From Mycobacterium gallinarum (GTDB taxonomy: Bacteria; Actinomycetota; Actinomycetes; Mycobacteriales; Mycobacteriaceae), in contig NZ_AP022601.1 in the NCBI RefSeq assembly GCF_010726765.1, positions 4,898,001 through 4,962,000 on the forward strand: 64,000 nucleotides of DNA, given 5' to 3'. Every line of letters begins with the position of its first letter. Position 1 is the stretch's first letter. The notes under the pieces are model-generated. The model was not told the DNA's origin. It worked only from the letters and a program-made list of their open reading frames with translations, and ran no database searches. Of the stretch, positions 24,036 to 32,703 are shown piece by piece. Made by a program: the position numbers and the translations under genes.

Positions 24036-27032
24036 TCAGCGCTTACCGGGCGGACGCGCACCCTTCGCGATACCCAGACCCTTCACCGGCGCCTCTGGCG
24101 CTTCACCGTTGTCCTCGGCGGCAGGCTCAGGCGCAGGACCGGATTCGCCGTTGGCCTCCGGTTCCGACTGTGGCGCAACAGGTTTCGGGGCAGCGGCGGG
24201 CGCTGGCTTCTTCGCGCCCGGGCGGCGCGCACCGGGCGCGATGCCCAGGCCCTTGACCTCGGGTTCGGGCGCAGCTGGCGCGGGGGCTTCTGCTTCTGCG
24301 GGTGCCGCAGCTTCAGCCGCCGGTGCTGCGGCCTTGGGCGCCGCGGCCTTCTTGGCGCCTGGGCGGCGCGCGCCGGAGGCGATGCCTAGGCCCTTGACCT
24401 CGGGTTCGGCCTTGGCCGGTGCTTCGGCTTCGGGCGCAGCTGGCGCGGGGGTTGCCGCGGCGGGAGCGGCGGCGGCCTTCTTGGCGCCCGGACGCTTGGC
24501 GCCGCCGGCGATACCCAGGCCCTTGACCGGTGCTGACGCGGCCGGCTTGTCGGCAGCAGGCGCTGCTTCGGCGGCGGGAGCGGCGGCGGCCTTCTTGGCA
24601 CCGGGACGCTTGGCGCCGCCGGCGATACCCAGCCCCGTGACGGGCTTGGTGTCCGCGGTCGCGGTGGACGCCTTGGCCTCGGGCTCGGCCACTTCCTCGT
24701 CGGCCTCGGTCTTTTCCTCGACGGCCGGCACGGCCGCTTCCGCGCGGCTTGCGCGCTCTTCGGATTGCTTGGCAGCGGTGCCCTTCTCGGGCAGCGTCAC
24801 ACCGCTCGTGTCGAGCGACTCCAGCAGCAGCTGTGCCACGTCCTTGACTTCGGCCTTGGGGACGTCCCTGGTCGCGGCGACGTCGTCCACGCCGTCGGTG
24901 ATCATCACGCGGCAGAACGGGCAACCCGTCGCGATCGTCGACGCGGTGTCCATCGCCTCTTCGGTGCGTTCCACGTTGACGCGCTTGCCGATGTGCTCTT
25001 CCATCCACATCCGGGCACCACCCGCACCGCAGCACAGGCCGCGGTCGGCGTGTCGGGGCATCTCGGTGAGCTTGGCCCCGGACGCCCCGATCAGCTCGCG
25101 CGGCGCCTCGTAGACCTTGTTGTGCCTGCCGAGGTAGCAGGGATCGTGGTAGGTGACCTCGACTCCGCCGTCGGCGGGCTTGACCGGCACCAATTTCTTG
25201 TCGCGGATCAGCCGGTTCAGCAGCTGGGTGTGGTGCAGGACCGTGTAATTGCCGCCCAGTTGCGGGTACTCGCGGCCCAGCGTGTTGAAGCAGTGCGGGC
25301 ATGTCACGACGACCTTGCGATCCACGCGCTCGACACCCTCGAAGAGCTCGTTGAGCGTCTCGACGTTCTGTGCGGCCAGCTGCTGGAACAGGAACTCGTT
25401 ACCCGAGCGCCGGGCCGAGTCGCCGTTGCACGTCTCGCCCTCGCCGAGCACCAGATACTTCACGCCCGCCGTCGCGAGAAGTTCGGCGACCGCCTTGGTG
25501 GTCTTCTTCGCGCGATCCTCGTACGCGCCCGCGCAACCCACCCAGAACAAGTACTCGTAACCCTCGAAGGACTCGACGTCCTTGCCGTAGACCGGCACGT
25601 CGAAGTCGACCTCGTCGATCCAGTTGGTGCGGTCCTTGGCGTTCTGGCCCCACGGATTGCCCTTGTTCTCAAGGTTTTTGAACAGCACACCGAGTTCGCC
25701 GGGGAACTCTGACTCCATCATCACCTGGTACCGGCGCATATCGACGATGTGGTCGATGTGCTCGATGTCGACCGGGCACTGCTCGACGCAGGCGCCGCAC
25801 GTGGTGCACGACCACAACACGTCGGGGTCGATGACGCCACCTTGTTCGAGGGTGCCGACCAGTGGCCGGGTGGCCTGCTCGGGACCCGAACCCATGATTC
25901 GTTCGAACCCGGACTCGGGCACGTGATCGTGCGAGTGCTCTTCGTCGTGCTTCTCGCCGCCGAGGTCTTCACCGACGCCACCCTCGGAGGTGTTCTCCAG
26001 CGGCGACTCCTTGTCGCCGAGGATGTACGGCGCCTTCGCGAACAGGTGATCGCGCAGGTTCATGATCACGAGCTTGGGGGACAGCGGCTTGCCGGTGTTC
26101 CACGCCGGGCACTGCGACTGACAGCGTCCACACTCGGTACACGTGGTCATGTCGAGGTAGGCCTTCCACGTGAAGTCCTCGATCTTGCCGCGCCCCAGGA
26201 TGGCGTCCTCGGCGGGATCCTCGAAGTCGACCCGCTCGCCGTCGTACTCGACGGGCAGCAGCGGACCCAGCCCGTTGGGCATCCGCTTGAACGTGACGTT
26301 GACCGGCGCCAGACCGATGTGGAGGTGCTTGGAGTGCAGGACGATCAGCAGGAAGACCAGCATGACCGCGATGTGCCCGATCAGCGCCAGCGTCTCGATC
26401 CACTCGTTGGCGGATTCGCCGAGGGGATGCAGGATCCAGCCCATGAACTGTGAGAAGAACGCGCCGTTTCCGTAGGGCAGGGCTCCGGTGTTGGCGCCGG
26501 CGCCGCGGACCAGCGCGTAGGTCCAGATGACGTTGAAGATCATGAACAGGATCAGCCAGGCGCCGCCGGTGTGCGAACCGTAGAAACGCGAGTCGCGACC
26601 GTGCTTCTTGGGCTCGCGAACGATGCGGATGATCGCGAACGTGATGATGCCGAGCAGCACGGCGACGGCGAAGAAGTCCTGCAGGAAACCGAGCGCGTCC
26701 CAGCGGCCGACGAACGGGATGTGGAAGTCGTGGTCGACGACCTGACCGAACGCCTCGACGTAGACCGATCCGAGGATGAAGAAGCCCCACATGGTGAAGA
26801 AGTGGGCGATGCCGGGGATCGACCAGCGCAGCAGTCGGGTTTGCCCGAAGACCTCCTCGAACTGCGTGGTGATGCGCTTTTTGAGGTTGTCCTTGCGGTT
26901 GTTCTCGACGCTGGTCTTCGCGCCGGAACGGATCAGGTTCGTCAGGAAGAGCACGCGCTTGAATGCAAAGCCACCGACGAGGGCGAGCATCAGGACCACT
27001 GTGACGATCCTGATCAGCATCTGCGTTTCCAC
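24036..27032 (-). CDS. Membrane-bound iron-sulfur reductase (HdrD-like, Rv0338c-type)
   Basis: A 998-residue protein. Residues 1-260 form a NarI/DsrM-like membrane domain with about five helices. Two ferredoxin motifs follow, CTECGRCQSQCPAW (about 296) and CTTCGACVEQCPVD (about 410), then two CCG (cysteine-rich) domains, the second ending GLCCGAGGARMWMEE (about 667), as in heterodisulfide-reductase D. The last 200 residues hold five repeats of GLGIAxGAxRPGAKK in Ala/Pro/Glu-rich linkers. The GTG at 27032 follows GGGAGG. M. tuberculosis Rv0338c is reported essential; the electron donor and acceptor are not known. Confidence 0.9.
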   Translation of the reverse strand: METQMLIRIVTVVLMLALVGGFAFKRVLFLTNLIRSGAKTSVENNRKDNLKKRITTQFEEVFGQTRLLRWSIPGIAHFFTMWGFFILGSVYVEAFGQVVDHDFHIPFVGRWDALGFLQDFFAVAVLLGIITFAIIRIVREPKKHGRDSRFYGSHTGGAWLILFMIFNVIWTYALVRGAGANTGALPYGNGAFFSQFMGWILHPLGESANEWIETLALIGHIAVMLVFLLIVLHSKHLHIGLAPVNVTFKRMPNGLGPLLPVEYDGERVDFEDPAEDAILGRGKIEDFTWKAYLDMTTCTECGRCQSQCPAWNTGKPLSPKLVIMNLRDHLFAKAPYILGDKESPLENTSEGGVGEDLGGEKHDEEHSHDHVPESGFERIMGSGPEQATRPLVGTLEQGGVIDPDVLWSCTTCGACVEQCPVDIEHIDHIVDMRRYQVMMESEFPGELGVLFKNLENKGNPWGQNAKDRTNWIDEVDFDVPVYGKDVESFEGYEYLFWVGCAGAYEDRAKKTTKAVAELLATAGVKYLVLGEGETCNGDSARRSGNEFLFQQLAAQNVETLNELFEGVERVDRKVVVTCPHCFNTLGREYPQLGGNYTVLHHTQLLNRLIRDKKLVPVKPADGGVEVTYHDPCYLGRHNKVYEAPRELIGASGAKLTEMPRHADRGLCCGAGGARMWMEEHIGKRVNVERTEEAMDTASTIATGCPFCRVMITDGVDDVAATRDVPKAEVKDVAQLLLESLDTSGVTLPEKGTAAKQSEERASRAEAAVPAVEEKTEADEEVAEPEAKASTATADTKPVTGLGIAGGAKRPGAKKAAAAPAAEAAPAADKPAASAPVKGLGIAGGAKRPGAKKAAAAPAAATPAPAAPEAEAPAKAEPEVKGLGIASGARRPGAKKAAAPKAAAPAAEAAAPAEAEAPAPAAPEPEVKGLGIAPGARRPGAKKPAPAAAPKPVAPQSEPEANGESGPAPEPAAEDNGEAPEAPVKGLGIAKGARPPGKR

Positions 27033-27339
27033 CGCGCGCCTCCCGTCGTTAAGTTACTCAAGGGTAACTTATGCAATGTTACTCGTCAGTAACTTTCGCT
27101 GCATGCCTGCTCATAGTTACACCACAGCTGGATTCAGGTCTACGCAGGCTGACCTAACTACGGTTCGCCACACTCATCGGATGGCTGTCGGGGTTGCCGG
27201 TGTCGCCGGCGAATGGACTCGCGCCGGCACCCTTTCGGGGCCTATCGGCGGTGATGGCGGCGGTGGCGGCGGCGCGCACTCAGTGGCCGGCGGCGCTGCT
27301 GCGGCCGCCGCTGACACCGGTGGCAGGAATCACAGGTAA
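27033..27339. other. Intergenic region with twin palindromes
   Basis: About 300 bp between the iron-sulfur reductase gene and the end of the IniR-like gene. The 27040-27095 part is AT-rich and carries the two palindromes listed separately; the rest has no gene I would defend, and short frames here are GC-skewed artefacts. Confidence 0.6.
27053..27093. promoter_or_regulatory. Twin palindromes GTTACTC-N3-RGTAAC
   Basis: GTTACTC-AAG-GGTAAC at 27053-27068 and GTTACTC-GTC-AGTAAC at 27078-27093 are two copies of one palindrome, centres 25 bp apart, starting 21 bp before the reductase GTG. The 16-bp size and tandem layout fit a TetR-family operator overlapping the promoter. The cognate regulator is not encoded next to it. 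Confidence 0.75.
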
Positions 27340-29877
27340 TCAGCCTTGTGGTGCGACCATCGCGCGCAACATCGACAACATCTCCGAACGCGATTCGGCT
27401 CCCAGCCGTCGCCGGATCCGCGCGACGTGATGCTCGACGGTCTTCGCTGAGATGAACAGCTGGGTGCCGATGTCGCGGTACGGCATGCCGAGCAATAGGA
27501 GCTCGGCGACTTCGCGCTCGCGGTCCGACAGTTTCGTCGCGGCCGGGCGGGTGGGACCGGGGTGGCTGTCGAGGGCTGCGGGTGCGTCGAGGCTCGGCGT
27601 CGCATCCAATGCGGTGGTCTGTTTCAGGTCGCGAGCCAGCTGCAGCATCGCACCCGAAACGCGGCCGTCGGGCGTGTGCAACGCGGCCTGCCCCGCCAGC
27701 CGGGTGGCATCCCAGGTGAGCCCGAACTGTGACAGCCCGCGCGCCGCCGTGCCGACTTCGTCGGTATCCACGTGGTTGGCGAGCACGCGCAGCCACGTGC
27801 GGCCCGCGGTGGCCAACGCCTTGGCGAAGGGGCTGTGTGCGGCGGCGGCGGTCAACGCCTGACCGTGCGGCGCCACCGCCTCCGGTGAATTGGCGAGGAT
27901 CCCCGCGTGCACACCGGCCCAGCGCAACGGCACCGACCACAACAGCGGGTTGCCGAGCGAGTCCAGCAGGGCGAACGCCTCGTCGAGGGTGTGCTGCAGT
28001 CGGTCGATCTGACGCAGCCGGGCCGCTGCCACCCATAGCTCGCCCAACGGCAGCAGGGAGAACAGGTCAATCGAGTACTCGGCGAGCACTTCGGCCGCCG
28101 CATACCAATGCTTCTGCACCGCGCCGCTGTCGCCGCTGCGACGCGCGATCGCCGTCTGCAGCGCCGCCGCCCACAGCGCGTCGCGGCGGTGCAGCGCATC
28201 GGCGTCCGCGGCAACGGCGGCGACGTCGGCCGTCGCGGCCTGTAGGTGGCCGTCGAGCATTCGCACCCAGCCCAACAACAGCCGGTGTCTGCGGGCGGCG
28301 AAGGTTGTGTTCTCTGGGCTTCCGTCGAGTGATGTCCGCACGGCACGGCCGATCACGCTGCGCGCCCGTACGGGGTCGCCGCCATGCAGGGCGGCCAGCG
28401 TCACCAGCGCTGCGGGGGTATCGGGTGCGACGCCCGTCGGCGACTGATCGGCGGTGATCGACTGGCCCAGCCGGGCGACCGCCGAAGGGTACGGAGCATC
28501 GAGGGACATCAGGAGGCCCTCGGCGAGGCTGCGGGCGGCGCGCGACGTCGACGTCGGCGGGCCCGCGTTCTCGGCGCTGAGCGCCGCCCGGGCTGCGGGC
28601 AGATCCCCAACCGCGAGTGACACGATGGCGCCTGCCGAGCCGACGAACGCGTCCGGATAGGGGCCGAGCCAGCGGAAGATGTCGGCGGCCTGCGCGGAGC
28701 TGCCGTCGTGCGCAGCGATGCTGGCCGCGATGCGGACCGCGGCCGCGCGTTCAGCCGCGTCGTCGGACCCGAGCAGCTCGTCGGCTATCCGGCCCGCGGT
28801 CGCACAGTCGCCCGTCAGGGCGAGCGCGTCCGCCAATCTCGCATTGAGCTTCGTCGCCCCTGCGTCGGCTGCCGCGCGATAAAGCCTTGCTGCCCTTGCG
28901 GGTTGGCCATGGCTTTCGACCGCGAGATTGGCCAAAGCACTCGCCAGCCGATCGTCGCGAAGCCCATGCTCGGCCAGCCGCAAAGCGAGATCAGCTGACA
29001 GCGTGGACGATTCGATCTGAGAGACGAGCAATGCGATCTCGGTGTCGTGGTGGCGCGCGGTACCGATGATCTGTGCGATGCAGTGGTGTACGGAACGCAG
29101 GAAGGTGTGACTGTGCGACGGCTCGATCAATCCGGTCGCGCGGGCGCGGTCCACAAGGAATTGGGCGTCCTGGGCTCCGATGCGCAGCGTCGCAGCGACG
29201 TCGTCGGGGCCCAGGCCGGGACTCAGCGAGGTCACCAGCAGCGTGTCCAGCACCGGCTCGTCGAGTCGACGTAGCCGTTCGATGAGCGCGAAGCTCGCCG
29301 CCCGCGCGATCGCCGACGTCGGCGCATCGCCCTCGCGGGAGGACGCGGCGGTGATCGCCGGCCCCAACAGGAACGGCAGCCCGGCCGTGGACACCATGAG
29401 CGCCCGGATGAACTCGGGTGTCGGTGTGGCGCACAGGATTTCGGCTGCGGCACGCGTCACGTCAGGCGGGCTCAATGCGCCTATCGTCACAACGGGGTTC
29501 TCACGTTCGATCGCGGTGGCCAAGGCACGCAGCGCGGGCCGGTGCGCGAGGGGTTCCGTCGCAACGACGACCGTCGAAGCGGGATCGGCCACGCGGTCGA
29601 CGAGCTGTTCGAGTTCGACATCGTCGAGCAAATGCGCGTCGTCGATCACGATGGCCGCTGCGGGATCGTCACCGCTGCGCGGCGGCCGCGTGAGCAACGG
29701 AATCCCGGCCGTACGCAAGGTGTTTCGCACCGCGGCGAGGATCGACGTCTTACCGCTGCCGATGCCTCCTGCTACCAGGAGCTTCACCGGGTCGCCCGGC
29801 GCTGCCGTCAGCGCCGCGATGGCGTCACGCGCGGGCGGCGGGATTTCGTTGACGTGCTCCGGCGCCGGTTTGGGCAT
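27340..29877 (-). CDS. iniR: IniR-like ATPase/LuxR regulator
   Basis: An 845-residue large regulator: an N-terminal AAA/STAND ATPase with P-loop VAGGIGSGKTSIL (about 36-48) and Walker B AAAIVIDDAHLL, a middle of helical (TPR-like) repeats, and a C-terminal LuxR helix-turn-helix (LSDREREVAELLLLGMPYRD, then SAKTVEHHVARIRRRL). By size and by position before the IniB genes it matches Rv0339c, the IniR-type activator of iniBAC. The ATG at 29877 is 3 bp after the stop of the Hsp70-like gene, so the two are co-transcribed leftwards, away from the operon they probably control. Confidence 0.9.
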   Translation of the reverse strand: MPKPAPEHVNEIPPPARDAIAALTAAPGDPVKLLVAGGIGSGKTSILAAVRNTLRTAGIPLLTRPPRSGDDPAAAIVIDDAHLLDDVELEQLVDRVADPASTVVVATEPLAHRPALRALATAIERENPVVTIGALSPPDVTRAAAEILCATPTPEFIRALMVSTAGLPFLLGPAITAASSREGDAPTSAIARAASFALIERLRRLDEPVLDTLLVTSLSPGLGPDDVAATLRIGAQDAQFLVDRARATGLIEPSHSHTFLRSVHHCIAQIIGTARHHDTEIALLVSQIESSTLSADLALRLAEHGLRDDRLASALANLAVESHGQPARAARLYRAAADAGATKLNARLADALALTGDCATAGRIADELLGSDDAAERAAAVRIAASIAAHDGSSAQAADIFRWLGPYPDAFVGSAGAIVSLAVGDLPAARAALSAENAGPPTSTSRAARSLAEGLLMSLDAPYPSAVARLGQSITADQSPTGVAPDTPAALVTLAALHGGDPVRARSVIGRAVRTSLDGSPENTTFAARRHRLLLGWVRMLDGHLQAATADVAAVAADADALHRRDALWAAALQTAIARRSGDSGAVQKHWYAAAEVLAEYSIDLFSLLPLGELWVAAARLRQIDRLQHTLDEAFALLDSLGNPLLWSVPLRWAGVHAGILANSPEAVAPHGQALTAAAAHSPFAKALATAGRTWLRVLANHVDTDEVGTAARGLSQFGLTWDATRLAGQAALHTPDGRVSGAMLQLARDLKQTTALDATPSLDAPAALDSHPGPTRPAATKLSDREREVAELLLLGMPYRDIGTQLFISAKTVEHHVARIRRRLGAESRSEMLSMLRAMVAPQG

Positions 29878-29880
29878 GGA

Positions 29881-31671
29881 TCACGTGCCGTCGTCGGGAA
29901 TCACCACGTCAGGAACCACTGTTGTCGTGATGATCGGCTCGTCGGTGGTGGTCGGCGCTTGGGTGGTCGTCGGTTGGGTGGTGGTCGGCTGGGTCGTCGT
30001 TGGCTGGGTGGTGGTTGTGGTCGTCGTTGTAGTAGTCGTCGTCGTGGTTGTCGTCGATGACGTCGTCGCTGACGTCGTGGTCGTGGGGGGCGTCGTCGAG
30101 GGAGGCGGCACGACGGTGGTGCTCGGCTGGCCGTCGGATCCCGTGACGGTGATGGTCTGCGAGGTGGGTGGTCCCGCGGGCGACGGGCCGGTCTCGAAGG
30201 TCGTCGCCGTCTCGGTCACCGGACCCGTGTTGCTGGACGTGCCGGTCAACGTGACCGCGAGACCGCCGATGGCCAACAGCACGGCGGCCGCGGCCGCACC
30301 GAACAGGATGGTCGGCCGCTTGTACCAGGGCAGTGGCCCGGGCTCGGGGGTGAAGCCCTCCTCTTCGTGGCTGAACTCCATCGGCGGGCGGGCCGCGGCG
30401 CCGGTGGCCGGGTCGAATGTGTAGTCCTCACCTGTGTAGGGCACGGGTTCGCCACCGCCGGGCGCATCTTCTGACCATGCGAGCGAGCGGAACGTCGACG
30501 AATCCGTCGCATCGCCGGCCGCGCTGGCCGCGCCCGCGGCGGCCGCGCCCGCACCGGCTGCCCCCGCGACCCAGCCCGCGGTCGGGGCCATCCCCGTGGG
30601 AGCATCCGCAGCGGTGGCCATTCCGGTTGCCGCGTCAGCACCTTCGGCCAGCACCGCAGCGCCCGCGGCCGCGTTCACTTGCGATTGCGGGGTTGTGACG
30701 ACGGGCGCACGCAGCCGCGTCGAGAGCTGCTGCGTGACCAGCGGGATGTTCGCACCGCCGCCGACGGTCGCCACGGCCGAGACATCGGCAGCGGCAATGT
30801 TGTTGCGCTGCAATGTTTCTTCGACGGTATTGAGGAAGCCGTTCAGCGGTGCGGCGATGAGCTGTTCCAACTCGGTGCGCGTCACGCGGACATCGGATGC
30901 GAAGCCAGGTAGATCGGCGTGGACGGCCGCGGCGGTCTCGGCGGACAACCGCTCCTTGGCCAGCCTGCAGTCGTTGCGTAACTTGGCCAGCGAACCGACG
31001 GCCGCCGTGTTCGCGGGATCGGCGTCGCTCGCCTCCGCGATGCCGGCGACGACATGGTTCAGCAGCGCCTGATCGATCTGATCACCGGAGAAGTCGGCGT
31101 ACCGCACCGTCTCACCGATGGTGTCGTAGTTGGCGCCCGCGTCGGCTAGCGTGACGCTGGTACCGCTGCCGCCGAAATCGCACAGCACCACGACGCCGCT
31201 GGACGGCAGCCCCGGCGCCGACTGCAACGCCGAAAGTGCGGCGACCGAATCCGGGACCAACGCCGGCGCGACACCGTTGGGAGCCAGGCTCGGGGTGGCG
31301 CGCAACGCGCCGCGCAATGCGCCGACCGTCGCCGCACCCCAGTGTGCGGGCACCGCGATCGCGATGGGTGCACCACCGCCGACGGTGCGTGCCATTGCGT
31401 CGAGGGCTTCGACGAGCACCTGCTCGCCGCGGTGGGCCGAGCCGTCGGCCGCGACCAACGGCACCGGATCGCCCACGCGCTCGACGAACCCCGTCAGCAC
31501 CATTCCCGACGGCCGGGTCGAAGGGTCCCCTGAATACTCGGACGGCACGCCGACTTCGGCTGCTCGGTCCTCGAACAACGTGAGCACGGAACGTCGCATC
31601 ACGGGGGGACGGCCCATGCGAGCCGCCACCAAATTGGTCATCCCAATGGACAACCCGAGAGAGTCGCTCAT
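29881..31671 (-). CDS. Membrane-anchored Hsp70-like protein (Rv0312-type)
   Basis: A 596-residue protein. Residues 1-350 have an actin/Hsp70 ATPase-like fold: SDSLGLSIGMTNLVAARMGR at the start, VVVLCDFGGSGTSVTLADAG as the second phosphate loop, and VATVGGGANIPLVTQQLSTR near the end of the domain. There is no substrate-binding domain; instead an Ala-rich linker, one transmembrane helix near 460 (FGAAAAAVLLAIGGLAVTL) and an exterior with long Thr runs and TTQP repeats. The start at 31671 follows AGAGGA; upstream frame to 31734 is discarded. Resembles M. tuberculosis Rv0312 but sits here beside IniR. Function unknown. Confidence 0.85.
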   Translation of the reverse strand: MSDSLGLSIGMTNLVAARMGRPPVMRRSVLTLFEDRAAEVGVPSEYSGDPSTRPSGMVLTGFVERVGDPVPLVAADGSAHRGEQVLVEALDAMARTVGGGAPIAIAVPAHWGAATVGALRGALRATPSLAPNGVAPALVPDSVAALSALQSAPGLPSSGVVVLCDFGGSGTSVTLADAGANYDTIGETVRYADFSGDQIDQALLNHVVAGIAEASDADPANTAAVGSLAKLRNDCRLAKERLSAETAAAVHADLPGFASDVRVTRTELEQLIAAPLNGFLNTVEETLQRNNIAAADVSAVATVGGGANIPLVTQQLSTRLRAPVVTTPQSQVNAAAGAAVLAEGADAATGMATAADAPTGMAPTAGWVAGAAGAGAAAAGAASAAGDATDSSTFRSLAWSEDAPGGGEPVPYTGEDYTFDPATGAAARPPMEFSHEEEGFTPEPGPLPWYKRPTILFGAAAAAVLLAIGGLAVTLTGTSSNTGPVTETATTFETGPSPAGPPTSQTITVTGSDGQPSTTVVPPPSTTPPTTTTSATTSSTTTTTTTTTTTTTTTTQPTTTQPTTTQPTTTQAPTTTDEPIITTTVVPDVVIPDDGT

Positions 31672-31752
31672 CTTTTCCTCTGCGTTTCGGCCGACCATCA
31701 CGATAGCGGCTCTGCATCCCAAAACCCGGAACATCCCCCTATGCCGCGAAAA

Positions 31753-31774
31753 CCCCTAACGTCGGGCCCCCTAA
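31753..31774 (+). promoter_or_regulatory. CCCCTAA direct repeats upstream of the IniB paralogue
   Basis: CCCCTAA at 31753-31759 and CCCCCTAA at 31767-31774, 14-15 bp apart, lie about 130 bp before the gene at 31903. The same word is repeated three times upstream of iniB, suggesting a common activator. Confidence 0.6.
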
Positions 31775-31902
31775 TGCCCCGGGTGTAGAGGTGGGTTTCG
31801 CACCGATCTCTGCGGCGTCCGCGGTGGATAGCATCGTGACAAGCCATCTGGCTCGTGCCATCTGTCTGTCATCTATATCTGTATTGGGAAGGAGGGTGTT
31901 TC

Positions 31903-32448
31903 ATGGCCAACTCGCTGCTCGACTTCGTGATGTCCCTGGTGCGAGATCCCGACGCCGCCGCGCGCTACGCAGAAAACCCAGACCAAGCCATTTTCGACGC
32001 CAACCTCACCAACGTGACCACTGCCGACGTCAGCAACCTTATTCCGGTTGTCACGGAGTCACTGGGCGCGGCCCTGCCCAGCACAGGGGCCGAGGGCCTT
32101 GGTGATATGGCTGTCGACTTGGCCGACAACGTGTGGGCGAGCGGCGCCGCGACGGCGGCGTTCGACGCTTTTGACGACCAAGTGCCTGTTCAGGCGGTCG
32201 ACGATGTGCACACGACCATCATCGACTATGTCGATTCCTCCGACGACGTGTTGGACTCCGGACTGGATGCGCTGCACGATTCGAACATCCCCGGGGTGGT
32301 CGGTGCCGACGACGGGTCACTCCAATTCGACCAGCCGATCATCGACGACCTGCCGGTGTTCGACCTGCCGGCCGACGGAAATCTCAGCGATACCGTCATC
32401 GAGGTCGCCGACATGGATTCCGACCCGTCGGGATACGACATTTTCTGA
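31903..32448 (+). CDS. IniB-family paralogue (Rv0340-like)
   Basis: A 181-residue acidic protein. Its N-terminus (SLLDFVMSLVRDPDAAARYA then NPDQAIFDANLTNVT) lines up with IniB of the next gene (RDP..A..F..DP......AN.SNVT), so both share an IniB N-terminal domain. The rest is Asp-rich (ADMDSDPSGYDIF at the end) with pairs of Asp-Asp. The ATG at 31903 follows GAAGGAGG. It is divergent from the Hsp70-like/IniR unit and followed by a strong terminator, so it forms its own unit. It matches the place of Rv0340. Confidence 0.82.
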   Translation: MANSLLDFVMSLVRDPDAAARYAENPDQAIFDANLTNVTTADVSNLIPVVTESLGAALPSTGAEGLGDMAVDLADNVWASGAATAAFDAFDDQVPVQAVDDVHTTIIDYVDSSDDVLDSGLDALHDSNIPGVVGADDGSLQFDQPIIDDLPVFDLPADGNLSDTVIEVADMDSDPSGYDIF

Positions 32449-32472
32449 ATCTTCTGACCCCTCACCACCACG

Positions 32473-32508
32473 ACTGCGCGGCCGCAAGCGGCCGCGCAGT
32501 TTTGTTTT
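32473..32508 (+). terminator. Strong intrinsic terminator after the IniB paralogue
   Basis: ACTGCGCGGCCGC at 32473-32485 and its exact complement at 32488-32500 form a 13-bp GC-rich stem with a minimal loop, followed by TTTGTTTT. Such canonical terminators are rare in mycobacteria. It separates the paralogue from the iniBAC transcript. Confidence 0.9.
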
Positions 32509-32527
32509 CCACCCATTGTGAGAGCGA

Positions 32528-32555
32528 CCCCCTAATAACCCCCTAATCCCCTAAT
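32528..32555 (+). promoter_or_regulatory. Three CCCCTAAT repeats upstream of iniB
   Basis: CCCCCTAAT at 32528 and 32539 and CCCCTAAT at 32548 are direct repeats 11 and 9 bp apart, roughly one helical turn, about 150-175 bp before the iniB ATG. They match the repeats before the IniB paralogue and are the best candidate IniR-dependent activator site. Confidence 0.7.
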
Positions 32556-32703
32556 GCGGGTCCATGACCCATCCCGAGGTGCCTCGTAGCAGGCAGGGGT
32601 TTCGACCCCGTTTCAGAGGGCTCGGCAGCTCCCTAACGTGGTCATCAGTTCGCCGGACAGCCCGGTGACGAGCTTCCGACAACACGACTGAAGGACGACA
32701 AAA

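Noticed and set aside
27194..27430. Small plus-strand frame over the end of the IniR-like gene
   Set aside because: It is antisense to the LuxR HTH domain and has no ribosome site or motif.
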